From assembly GCA_030035585.1 (NCBI GenBank), contig CM057460.1:128510714-128574713 (forward strand): 64,000 nt of DNA, read 5' to 3'. The notes beneath the pieces were generated by a model. That model was not told where the DNA came from, did not search any database, and worked only from the letters and a program-made list of their open reading frames with translations. The stretch is from Dugong dugon (taxonomy: Eukaryota > Chordata > Mammalia > Sirenia > Dugongidae). This document shows positions 34,353 to 45,000 of the stretch, in pieces. The position numbers and the translations under genes are program-made. Numbering within the stretch: position 1 is the first letter of the stretch; every line of letters starts with the position of its first letter.

Positions 34353-34554
34353 TTGCTGGTATTGTAGTTAACTGCCAATGATTCGACTCCCCATGTGTAT
34401 CCGAATAGAACTGAGCTCCCTACGGTTTCCAAAGCTGTGACCTTTCAGAAGCAGATTGCCAGGCCTTTCCTCTGAGGTGCCACTAGGTGGATTCAAACCA
34501 CCAACCTTTTGGTTAATAGTCAAGCACTTAACCATTTGCACCACCTAGGGACTC
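34353..34554 (-). mobile_element. AfroSINE, alternative-middle type, TSD
   Basis: Reverse SINE: 'tctgaggtgccactaggtgg', 'ccaaccttttggttaatagt', head complement 'ccacctagggactcc'. Flanking cttgttaacatg (34341-34352) and cctgttaacaca (34555-34566) form an imperfect TSD. Confidence 0.87.
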
Positions 34555-34567
34555 CTGTTAACACATA

Positions 34568-36625
34568 GGGGCCTTCATATTTGCACAGGCTGTAACCCTG
34601 ACAGGCTTACACTGAGGATCTTAAGTCATCATTTCTTACAGGGCATTCCTTTCTTTGAAACAGATCAAGGCTGCACAGCATCTCTTCTGGATTCTGCTGA
34701 GACAAGAAAGTGCTCAAGGGCTGAGCTAGCAGTCATGATCTCACAGGTAAAATTTCCTCCCATCATTCTGACTTCATAAAATCACTTCCATCAGAATACC
34801 CATTTCTAAGAAGAAATGGAGAAATACATTTACCCTGTGCTTGGCACGCCACATATTTCAAGTGTCAACCGCACAATCCCTGAACCATTTTGGTAAGATA
34901 TATGGTGACAGCAAAGTCAGAGCTAAAGATTTTCCTTATTAAAAATTGCTGATTGCTTTTCCTTTCAGTGTAAGAATGTGCACCTTATATATAAAGCCCA
35001 GCAATTCTAATGTAATTAAAACACATCCATTACCCTACATGAATCCAATGACATCCCAAACTAGTTTAAATGGGCAAATAAACTCTCAGAAAAACCTTTC
35101 AAACACCAGTGAGAAGTAATTTCCTGTAATTATTTGATAGTGATCAGGGCCAAAAAAAAAATTTATGAAATGGCTTCTGTTTCCATGATCAATAGGGTAA
35201 TCTTCCTTGAAATAGCTGATAGGAAGTAAAAACAACCATGACAAGATGAGATCAGCAACCTGTATTTTGAAAGTGTTTGTTGTGTCATGTTAGAAAGGCT
35301 TTGTTTTGGGGGGTGCGGCAGGGGATATTCAGCTTCAAAGACCTTCTTTGAAGTATAACACTAATCACTGCACTTCCATTTATAGCTCCTTCTTTATGCT
35401 TTACTTTACACTTCAGGCATTTTTGCAGTTTCAGCTTTACTGCCTGTCATCATTGGTGTCTAGGAGCTTGGAACCTCAAAGCTGCCCTTACAGCTAGGGC
35501 CTTCTCTGACAACCTAAGAAAGATGGCCCCTCCATTTTTTTATCCCCTTCTCCAAAGGTTATGATGTGAAAGAGGATGAAGAGGGCTTACAGCATGATCT
35601 GATTTATTTAGGGGTAAAAATCAAAAGCTGATGTCTGACAATAAAAATGACCATTGTTAAAGCCCCATTCCTTGAGTTAAGTTAGAGGCAGAATACTGGT
35701 GGCCAGAAGTGTCCGTAGATTGTCTAGTGGATTAGCTGATAACATTTACATAGTAGAACTGTTTATCTAAACCTGAAGTTTCTGGATCCTCTTAAAAAAT
35801 CCAAAGGTCTTGATATAACAGGATTGGGCTCCCAAGTGGCCACATTTAGCTGACTATTCCCTTTAGATCAGTTTATGTCTCGTTGGCCATTCTCCACCTG
35901 TTTCACTCATTTATATTTCTTTCTAAACACTGTGGGCAATTGAGTTTGAGATCCCTGGGTAAAGACTTTGTTCCATATCAAAATGTCAGTCTCTTTAGGA
36001 AGGATAACAGTAACTGGGCCTATGAATCATAATACATTAATAAAAGTGTGTTTTTCAGATCACCTAGACAATTCTATTAAGTATTCAACCTGGGTAGAAC
36101 TTATTTGGGGGAAATCATGACTGTTAAGTTTTTCAAATCATAAATCTCAGTGTTCTAAGTGCCCAGACGTTCATTTCTCAATAGTAAGAATATATTTTCA
36201 TTGAAATATGAATTCTCCACTAAATTTTACCAAAGGAGACATGGAGACACCAATGTGGCTGAATCAACGTGGAGAATTCCCTCACTGGGCCCGATGGTAA
36301 TCCTAAGGAGTGATACAGGAAAGCAAAAAGGTTTTTGTATGCTACTGAAGCTACACCCACCTCAGATTCCCAACAGGGCTAGTCGATATTCTCTGGCCAT
36401 TTTTAGAGTAGGAAGAACATCAGCATTCCTCAATTTTATGTTTTGCTTGAGGTGGATTTTTCCAAGATATTCAGAGAGGCAGAAATTACAAAGGTAAGCA
36501 TCTCCTACAAAGTAATTGCATTCTATGCTTTACAATTTTATACTGCTCTAGTTATACCCCATGATACCAAGCTGACAGTTTCATACTGAAGATTTTTATT
36601 ACACGGCAAAACACGCGTGAACATT
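34568..36625. other. Largest stretch without a recognised element
   Basis: About 2 kb of apparently single-copy DNA. The 112-codon + frame at 36159-36497 has no recognisable domain, no signal peptide, and no splice context that I can defend. Function unknown. Confidence 0.45.
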
Positions 36626-36629
36626 CAAG

Positions 36630-36840
36630 TCAGGAAGACATTAGTTTTACTCCTGTTTCCATCACTTTTTTAGCTGTGTGACCTTAGGCAATTTGCTTAA
36701 CATCTTAGAGCCTCATGTATAAAATGGGTATAGTACTGCTAATTTCACAGAGTTAATAGACTTACATAAAGTAATGTACATGGAAACACCTGACACAGCG
36801 CCTGGAGCTCAGTAATCACTTAATAAAAGTTAGTTTCTCC
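36630..36840 (+). repeat. MIR SINE
   Basis: 'tagctgtgtgaccttaggca', 'gagcctcatgtataaaatgg' and a terminal 'cctggagctcagtaatcact' follow the forward MIR consensus order. Confidence 0.82.
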
Positions 36841-37500
36841 ATTTGCCAACATCTGTTAAAAGAAAAAAACAAAAATGCTGCTCTCATCCTTTGCTTTCCA
36901 GTATGTACTTGCCATATTTCTTTATACTAAAGAGCAACATCTCCACTTTGATTTCTTTGAAGATGAAGCTGCATTGAGTCTTATAAAGTATTTATTGATA
37001 GGTTTTGGTTGCAAGAAAACCCAAGTCAAACTTTAAACAATCCCAGGAAAGTGTTGCCTTAAGTAGAAGAAAAATTTAGGGAAGGTTGGATCAAGGCCTA
37101 AATGACCCGACCAGAGTTCAATTTATCCTTCTCCACTTCACAGAACTGCTATTATTAACGCATATCTTAGGCAGGCTTTACCTTCATGGTCTACAAATTA
37201 CTGGCACCCATACCAGACACTATATGTGCCCACATTTACATTCAATAATAAATAGATGCTGTTATTTTCCTCATAGCTCATAATAAGTCCCAGAGTTGAG
37301 TTTAATTGGTCTAAGTTACATCATATGCCCTCTGTGGCTGGGGGATTGGGACGTGTTTATCCGTAGAATCAAATTAGGGTCTAGTCCCATCAATATAGGT
37401 ATGGGATTTTATTCATCCAAACATCATGGCCAAGAAAGTTGTTTTATCAGGAAGGTGAAAGGGAAGAATGAATGCTGAGGAGGGTAGCAACAAATGGCTG
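36841..37500. other. No feature recognised
   Basis: Single-copy-looking sequence with three short + frames that overlap but do not form a plausible gene. Confidence 0.45.
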
Positions 37501-37504
37501 CTAA

Positions 37505-37670
37505 AATGCACTGGCTCACCTTTTAGGCCCAGCTTAAATGTGACCTTCTTCACGATGTTGTGTATTCATCAGCCACATGTTTATTTCCCTTTCCAAAACC
37601 TGGATGATGACTTAATCAGAGCTTTCAGAGCCCTTCTATCTCTTCTCTACCTGATAAACTCTCCTTGATT
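37505..37670 (+). repeat. Possible L2 fragment
   Basis: 'aggcccagcttaaatgtgac' followed by 'cttcttcacgatg' matches a typical L2 3' region. Similarity fades within 150 bases. Confidence 0.4.
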
Positions 37671-37699
37671 CTTCAACAAAGGAAGCCTTATGGAGCCAC

Positions 37700-37900
37700 A
37701 GCCAGTGGGGTGTGGGATTGGGGCATAAACTGTGAAATTAGAATCCTGGCTTCTAATTCCAGGTCTGCTACTCAAGAGCTGTATAGATCAATTATCCTTT
37801 TAATTCTAGAGGGCATAATGCTATCTTCTCCACTCTGAGGATAAAGCATGCTTAACTGCGTGCTTGGCAGAGAGAAAGCGCCCAATAAATTAAATGATGG
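37700..37900 (+). repeat. MIR SINE, divergent
   Basis: 'gaatcctggcttctaattcc', 'ggtctgctactcaagagctg' and 'gcgcccaataaattaaatga' occur in MIR forward order. Confidence 0.6.
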
Positions 37901-37959
37901 CTCTTCTTGTAATAGTGAGGCTGATCTTGACACATAGGTCTGTGAAATATTTCCTAACC

Positions 37960-38606
37960 TTTTTTTTTTTTTTTAAATTGTGCTTTAGGTGAAAGTTTAC
38001 AGCTCAAGTTAATTTCTCATTCAAAAATTTATACACAAATTGTTTTGTGACATTGGTTGCAATCCCCACAATGTGACTGCATGCTCCCCCTTTCCACCCT
38101 GTGTCCATTTGTCCATTTCCTGCCACATCCTGCCTTCTCATCCTGCTTCTGGACAGGAGCTGCCCATTTGGTCTGGTATATTTCAATGACTGAGAAGCAT
38201 GTTCCTCACGTGTTATCTTTTGTTTTATAGTCCTGTCTAATCTTTGTCATAAAAGTGGGCTTCAGGAATGGTTTCAGTTCTGAGTTAGCAGAGCATCTGG
38301 GGGCAATAGTTTTAGGGGTTCCTCCAGTCTCTGTCAGACCAGAAAGTCTGGTCTTTTTACATGAATTTGAATTCTGCTCTATGTTTTTCTCCCTATCTGT
38401 CTGGGAGTCTCTGTTGTGATCCCTGTAAGGGTGGTTGTTGGTGGTAGCCAGGCATCGTCTAGTTCTCCTGGTCTCAGGCTAGTGGAGTCTGTGGTCCATG
38501 TGGTCATTTAGTCCTTTGGGCTAATATTTTCCTTGTGTCTTTGGTTTTCTTCATTATCCTTTGCTCCAGATGGGAACAATAGATGTATCTTAGATGGCCA
38601 CCTGCA
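37960..38606 (-). mobile_element. L1 3' UTR fragment (single-module type)
   Basis: The T-tract (37960-37975), 'gtgctttaggtgaaagttta' and the rest match the L1 3' UTR at 17190-17850. It is 5' truncated. An imperfect 16-bp TSD (12 of 16 identical) is at 37944-37959 and 38607-38622. The ORFs in it are fortuitous. Confidence 0.87.
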
Positions 38607-38696
38607 GAAATACATCCAAAGCTTCTGTCTCATATCTGTTGCTTTGATCCTTAAACTAAACAAAAAACAAAAACAAAGCAAACAAACAAACAAAAA

Positions 38697-38895
38697 CAGG
38701 CCAGTTGCCATCATATGCTGCCACAGTGACCCCATATGTGTCAGAGTAGAAATGTGCTCCTTAGGGTTTTCAATGGCTGATTTTTTGTAAGTAGATTAGC
38801 AGACCTTTCTTCTGAGGAGACTCTGGGTAGATTCAAACCACCAAGCTTTTGGTTAGTAGTCAAATACTTAACCATGTGAGCAACCCAGGGACTCC
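38697..38895 (-). mobile_element. AfroSINE, alternative-middle type
   Basis: A reverse SINE following an (aaac)n-rich tail (38655-38696). The body contains 'ttttcaatggctgattttt', the complement of the alternative middle seen at 13840. The head complement is 'caacccagggactcc'. It is a divergent, older copy with no clear TSD. Confidence 0.85.
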
Positions 38896-40649
38896 TAACC
38901 CTTAGACAAGTAAATAAAATAAGTATATACAATGTGAGAAATGGCACATACCTGCCATTTCCAGAGTATAAAACTGTAAACCACTTGACAGTAAGAAAAT
39001 TACCTATGTTTATTTCTACCAGATCATATAAAAAAAATGCCTGCAGGCCAACATTTATTATAAACTATGTCGTTGTTCAGCCCAATTTTAGGTGATGTTG
39101 AGTATCAACAAAATGACAGCATCAAGATGCTCAGGGTGCTTTCCACTTAACAGAAAGGTCAAAGAAAATACAAGGACATCTGAAAGTGAGATTGTCAGCA
39201 CTATAGAAGTTCTTCAAGAAGGGACATTACTGAGGCTACACCACAGTAGGCATCTTCACCGAAAGTAAAATTAGGCCAGCTCTGAGAAGGTCCTGACGGG
39301 AAGCTCTGAGAAAACAGCAATCTGCCTGTAGTAGTGAGTGTATTTGCAGATAGAAAGAAAGAAATAGAAAAGTCATGTGTGTGACTACTGGAAATATCGA
39401 GGGAAGGGTGACAACGAGAGAAATATAATGTGCAAGAAAATGTGACAGGACCAAAGAGCTGGCAAGAAAAGATAGCAGGTTTTACCTGTTAAAATTTTGA
39501 CAAGTGCCTCCTCTTATGGGTTTCAGTTGCCTTTTATATATCTTTCTTTCTGCTATCTTTCTTTCATCAACATAACCTCAAATCGATACGATTATTTTTC
39601 TTCTTTTACCTCACTACAGACCAGACTTTCCCTTGTGGTATCATTTCCTGCTGCTGGAAGATGAAAACATGTACACGCACATTTTTGCATTTTTATATGA
39701 TTTGCCAGTAGCATTGCTTCCAATTTCTCCAGTACTGCTATCTTAGTATCTGTAAGCATCTGGCATCACCATTCTCATAAAAAAAAAAAAAAAAAAAAAA
39801 AACACACTTCACATCCTACTAAATTATGCAGAGTTTATTGAGGTATAACAATGCTACATCTGCTTTGATTCTAATAAATTCCAAACTAAGAGTGTTAAAT
39901 CTGGAATGTCTCTCCACACTAGCCCATGCCATGTCTAGAGGAAACTTCCATTGTTTTTGGTTCTCTTGACTACCTCCCAGTTCTGCTCATAAGCAAGTGC
40001 ATTTCAATGAAAAGAGAAGATGAAAAGAACACTGTTCAGCCATAGGGCAATGATGAGACAAGAGGCTGAGTTAGCAAGACATGTAAGTGGGAAGTTGGTG
40101 GGGGGCATGATGACAGCTTGAGCTGACAATTTTAAGTGTTTCCATATCATGGATACACTCTTTCGTGAATCTGTGAGTACCTTGCATTTATAGGTACTTA
40201 GTAAAATATTTCCCTCCCTGCAAGTACAACTGACAAAGAATATAAAATGTGTTCCACTAGTCTGCCCCATGAAGAGTGAACTACCTTCTTCCGATGAGTG
40301 CCTAAAGTATATTTCACATGTGGGGAGGGGGTGTATTTCCTATCAAGCCAAGTACCGTGAGGTTTTTGTAGGTCTTCTACTTTTCATTTATAAAATCAGA
40401 TGTGTTTCTTATAAACTATTTCCCTCATCTTCCCTTATAGCTCTATTTTCTTTGAGAGAACTACCCTTCAAGAGAGCTAATCCTTAGAGAGAGAACTGGA
40501 ACCTCCATAAAGCTGGAACGAGACCACAAGTATTTTCTGGCCAGCTTTGTTACATTAACTCACAAGATATTTCTGGAAAAGTAAAATCGCTTGATTGGAT
40601 CATAGTGGCATGCACAAAACAATCGAAAAAGAATTATATGGAAAGTAGT
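38896..40649. other. No feature recognised; one A-tract
   Basis: Single-copy-looking sequence with a 24-base poly(A) at about 39779-39802 not attached to any element that I recognise. ORFs are short and unassigned. Confidence 0.45.
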
Positions 40650-40860
40650 ACTTAGTTATTGTGGGCCTGCTAATCACCACATGCTTTACATAGCTCAACT
40701 ATAATTTCCACAATAACATTCTGAGAGTAAATTTTAACAAATGAAGAAAGTGAGGCTCAAATACACTGAGCAGTGTATGTAAGTCCATCTGGGAATAAAT
40801 GGCAAAGCAAGCATTTGAAGCCAGTGCTCTCTGGCTGTGCAAGCCATGACATTTTTATTA
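40650..40860 (-). repeat. MIR SINE, divergent
   Basis: 'catgctttacatagctcaac', 'aatgaagaaagtgaggctca' and 'gccagtgctctctggctgtg' follow reversed MIR order. Confidence 0.65.
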
Positions 40861-41035
40861 GGCTAGTGTCATTACCCATTAGATGGTAAGAGAGATAGAT
40901 GGGATACTGTCACTAAACATAGGTGAAGATTCTTTCCACCAAGAAGGGTTGTTCAAAAACTTAATGAATAAGCATTTATTGAATGTTCTTATATGTGAAG
41001 TAAAACCTCATGGATCACAACAGAACATTATCCAA

Positions 41036-41270
41036 ATTGTTTGCTTTGGACACATCATAAGGAAGGATCAGTTACTGGAAGGAGACATCATGTTTAGTGA
41101 AGCAGAAGATGATGAGCGCAAGAGGTATTCTCAGTGAGATAGAAAGCACAATGGTCACAACAGTGGACTTGAACATGTGGGTGATGGTGAAGATGAAGCA
41201 GGACTGGGCAATGTTTCCTTCTGTTGTACATAAGGTCTCCATGAGTCAGAGTGGACGTGATGGCATCTCT
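41036..41270 (+). mobile_element. RTE 3' end fragment
   Basis: It matches the end of the RTE at 47340-47575: 'ggacacatcataaggaagga', 'gcaggactgggcaatgtttc', 'tctgttgtacataagg'. It is 5' truncated. The 84-codon frame over its start reads into flanking DNA and is not a gene. Confidence 0.85.
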
Positions 41271-41967
41271 CAATCTGTCTATGATAGAAACTGAAGATAC
41301 AAAGATATATATTTGTAAAAGAGAGGGGAAGAGAGAAAGTAACATTTTGCTGCATTTGTGGTACATGAGAGCATCTACTTAAGAAGGAAAAAAAAAAGAT
41401 AATTACAATGAAATGAATAATTGGATACTAAGGGGCACTTCTTGTCCTTATCTGGTATTATAGTAATTAGTATTCAAAGTAATTGAGAATAGACTCTCCT
41501 GCTCAAATATTTTATTTCTTAAATAATCTAGTATTTGGACTGGCATTTCTCTTTGTTTGTTTAGTTTTTTTTTTTTTTTTTTTTTTGGTTTGTTTTTTAA
41601 GGAAGAGTCAAAAATTTGAAATAGCTGTTACACAATTGACATTATCAACCACATTGAAAAAGGTAGGTAAAAAATACTTAATTTTAAAATATCTATTCTC
41701 AGTATTAAAAGTAATCTAAGGCAAGAATCTGTGAGAAAAGGCATGTCTGTGGTGTACAGCTTTGCAGAGTACCATGGAATAGATATTCAAAAGCCAGGGA
41801 GGCCATTCTGTTTATTTTCCAGTTAGCAAATGGCCAGAGAGCTTTGGAGGAAATACAGAACGGCCTGTTAGAGTACTCAAGTAAAGTAAACAGCAGCTAC
41901 GTGAAAGGCAGTTCAGTCAGAGGTCAAAAAGAAGGATATCTTTTATTATAATTAACAAGAACCTATG
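41271..41967. other. No feature recognised; one T-tract
   Basis: AT-rich sequence with a T-tract at about 41568-41586. No repeat body is attached that I can identify. Confidence 0.45.
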
Positions 41968-42119
41968 TTGAACCCACGAGCTGCTCTGTGGGGAAAAGAC
42001 CTGGCAATCTGCCCTCATGAAGTATACAGCCTGGGAAACCCTATGGGACAATTCTACTCTGTCATGTAGGTTGCTATGAGTCAGAATAAACTTGATGGCA
42101 TACAACAACAGCAATAACA
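41968..42119 (+). mobile_element. AfroSINE, long type, 5' truncated, RTE-like tail
   Basis: It starts at the B-box region ('gttgaacccacgagctgctc') and retains the long-type middle 'ggggaaaagacctggcaatc'. It ends 'cttgatggcatacaacaaca' with a CAA-rich tail like that of the RTE at 47580. Confidence 0.83.
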
Positions 42120-42640
42120 AGGGATACTAGGAAGTAAAAGTAGCAGTGGTAAATAATGAAGAATTAAAAAATTAAGAGAAATTAGAGGGGAAAAAAGGAT
42201 TGATAACCAAATGTGTGTCTTCCAAGAGGGCACTCAGGTTAAGCTAAGTTCTTAGGAAAGAATCATCCTCAGAGTTGAAAAGAAGGAGCCTGCCAGGACT
42301 CATTGAGAGAATCCTGTTGTAGCGTACTAGCTATAAGCAAGTGCTCGAGAGTAAAACAAAAATTCTGTTATTTTTGGAAGGGGCAATAACAATCCTTTAG
42401 TCATGTGCAAGTCAAACCTTCTGTGTTAAAGGACTTACTTTTTTTTAAATTTCCAATCCAACATAGACCAATATTTTGTAAAATCCAACAAAAAAAATAA
42501 TTACTAGAAAAATATACTGAAAAGATATATATAAAATACAAGCCTATTTAGAAAAAATGATATTGAACAGAAATAAAAATTACAATGTCCAATTGATATA
42601 TAAATTTCTATATATACTTAAGTTGCAAACTGGCATAGAC
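42120..42640. other. No feature recognised
   Basis: AT-rich sequence without identifiable elements. Confidence 0.45.
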
Positions 42641-42644
42641 CATT

Positions 42645-43110
42645 TTTTTGAACAGCACTGGTTTAGTCCATCCATATTGGGTTAGTCAAGATAACATCAG
42701 CTTTGCTAATAAATAAGCCCCCAAATATATAAAGGTTTAAATATAATAGAAGATTATTTCTTGCTCACAAAACAGTTGGTGGTGGCTAGCCTCAATGCAA
42801 TAATCCAGGGACCAAGATTCTTCCATCTTGCGACATCTTCATGCCAAGTGTGCCAACACAGGTCATCTTCATCCAGACATGGAAAGAGGAAGAAAGCATA
42901 CAGAGACATTTGCCTTTTAGAAAGCCATGGCCCAGAAGAAACACAAGCCATTTCTAGTCATATTGGTGAGAATTTGGCATGTGCGCTCATATAGACACAA
43001 AGGAGTCTGGGAAATGTAATTCCTTACTGGACACCTACCTCCTTGCCATAATTCTATAAGAACTATGAACTATGGTGGACAGCCAGTTGTCTCTGCTCAC
43101 CTCATAAAAA
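42645..43110. repeat. Ancient mammalian repeat relic (family not named)
   Basis: 'ctttgctaataaataagccc', 'agattatttcttgctcacaa', 'ccagggaccaagattcttcc' and 'agtctgggaaatgtaattcc' appear in the order of a common old mammalian repeat that I recognise by pattern only. Orientation and family are uncertain. Confidence 0.4.
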
Positions 43111-43189
43111 CTGATCCTTGTTTTGGCTTCAGTCTATCTTTCATTATAAGAAAAATAGCAACAACAATTAAAGTAATAGTAGACACGAT

Positions 43190-43330
43190 AGTCAATATCT
43201 ACTGAGAACTTTCCATATATCAGGAATAGATCTAAGGACTTTTAATCATGGTTTTCTCTTAAATAGATAAATTAATATTTCAGTTATTAATAAGAAAAAA
43301 GGTATTATAAGTCTGATTACCTCTGGGTGA
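43190..43330 (-). repeat. MIR SINE fragment
   Basis: 'tatctactgagaactttcca' then 'atcaggaatagatctaagga' follow reversed MIR. The rest is too diverged to trace. Confidence 0.45.
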
Positions 43331-44990
43331 GTTAATAAAAGGAAAGTCTAGAATTTTATGCGTGAAGGCCGGATTTTAGAAGAGAAGCCTACCCGTAAAA
43401 GACTACATATATCCTCCCCCTGTTTTCTTCCTTCCCACCCTGAATATATCAGTAGGACCCAAGATTTTAAACAGATACCAGAGCTTATAGAGGGGGTTCT
43501 CTGGCTTGTGTAGCAATTGGGAGTGGTAAGAGAATGAGCTAAAACCATGCTATTTTTCTTCCCACTTTGGCTGGGAAATTTAACAGAAGTCTTCTCTCAT
43601 ATATTTTGGCATTCTTCTCTATGATTATTTATCAACACCCCAGGCCGGACGGGACATGAGGAAAATTTCCATAGTTAGCAAGTTGAAAAGTCATTTGTTC
43701 TAACAGGAAAAGAATATCACTGTGTTTCCAAGGAAATTTTTAAAACATATTCTGAAACATTGAGGTTTTCCTTTTCCTTCTTTAAAAAACAAAGAGCAAA
43801 ATAAAAATATGTTCACTTCAAGTGTTCCTGATTTGGTATCCTAAAAGGAAAATAAACATGTCTAAGATAAAATGGGAACCAGAAAAGAGAAATTAACATG
43901 GCCAAACTTACTTTCCACTATACTATCTTATCTTTCTTGCTTTATATGGAGTGAAAGCCCTGAGCTATATTTTCAGCTGCATTGATGGGTCAACAAAATC
44001 GTAGGAGGAGACATTCTGCTTCTATGCTCTTGGCCCCATTCTAACAAAGAAGAAATAGCCAGAAAATTTACAAAGCCATAACTTTTCTTGAAATCAGCAG
44101 ATAGCTGGGTCACAAGGCAACCAAGTGAACTGGATTTCAAAGGGAATGAGATCCTGTTTGGAGAAATAGGACAAATGAACGGCTTATAGGCAGAGTAAAG
44201 GGGGAAGAGGTGGCCTCCATGAAAGGAAGTAAAATGAAAATGATTTAAATTCTTAAAGTCTGAGTGATGGCTACAATGACAAATTAAATCCCTGAGAGCC
44301 TCAGATTCAAGGGGAGTCTTCAGACACTTGCCAACTCTTTTCTCTAGGTCTCTATATGTGTGCACAAGAAAGACTGGGGATAAGGCAGGAGATGTCAGAG
44401 AGGCCCCCCTTGGTGGTACATAGGCAAAAAAAATTGCTATTTTCATCCCAGATCCATCTCTTAAATGAAGCAAAGGCTATAAACTTCCGGGGGAGGTTAG
44501 GAAATATTCCCACCCCCAAGGCACAGGTAAAATTGTGCTGCTGCTGGGGGAGGAAAAAAAGCAACGATCACCTACCTTGGAGAGGGACAGAAATCCCATT
44601 GGGGCTTTGGATTCAGCACTAAAACAAAGTAAGGGTCTTCTGCCACAGATAGTATGGAAAAACAAAACAAAACATTGATCCTGTCCCTTCCTACTCTCAA
44701 ACTACCATAGAAGTCAAAGTTTGGCTGTCACGGAGAGAATTGGCCATGCACGAATCTGAGAAAGTTCCACCTCCTATGCCCAGGTACACAGGCCCTGAAT
44801 CCATCTGAGACTGGAGCAGAAGAACCAAATAAGCCTCTATTAAAGTATCTACGTGATCTACAAATCTTCTCTGATTGATAGTTGTAGTTAAGTTTGTACT
44901 TTACTTATGGACATTCACTCTTTCCTTTTTTCTCCCCATTGAGCAGCTTAGTCTTATTCTAAAAGGGCATACCATTTATTTTGTATAATT
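43331..44990. other. No feature recognised
   Basis: About 1.7 kb of single-copy-looking DNA. The largest frame is 166 codons on the minus strand (43973-44473). It has no recognisable domain and an unremarkable composition, and I do not regard it as a gene. This is the immediate insertion target of the downstream RTE. Confidence 0.45.
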
Positions 44991-45000
44991 ACTCCACTTT

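Noticed and set aside
34001..34432. 143-codon minus-strand ORF
   Set aside because: Its N-terminal part overlaps the AfroSINE at 34353-34554 and the rest has no similarity, so it is a fortuitous frame.
36159..36497. 112-codon + ORF in a repeat-free stretch as a possible exon
   Set aside because: I could not find convincing splice sites, conservation clues or a domain. Not enough to call it.
43973..44473. 166-codon minus-strand ORF as a host gene
   Set aside because: No recognisable domain, no splice or promoter context, and ORFs of this size are expected by chance in 64 kb. Recorded only as part of an unassigned stretch.
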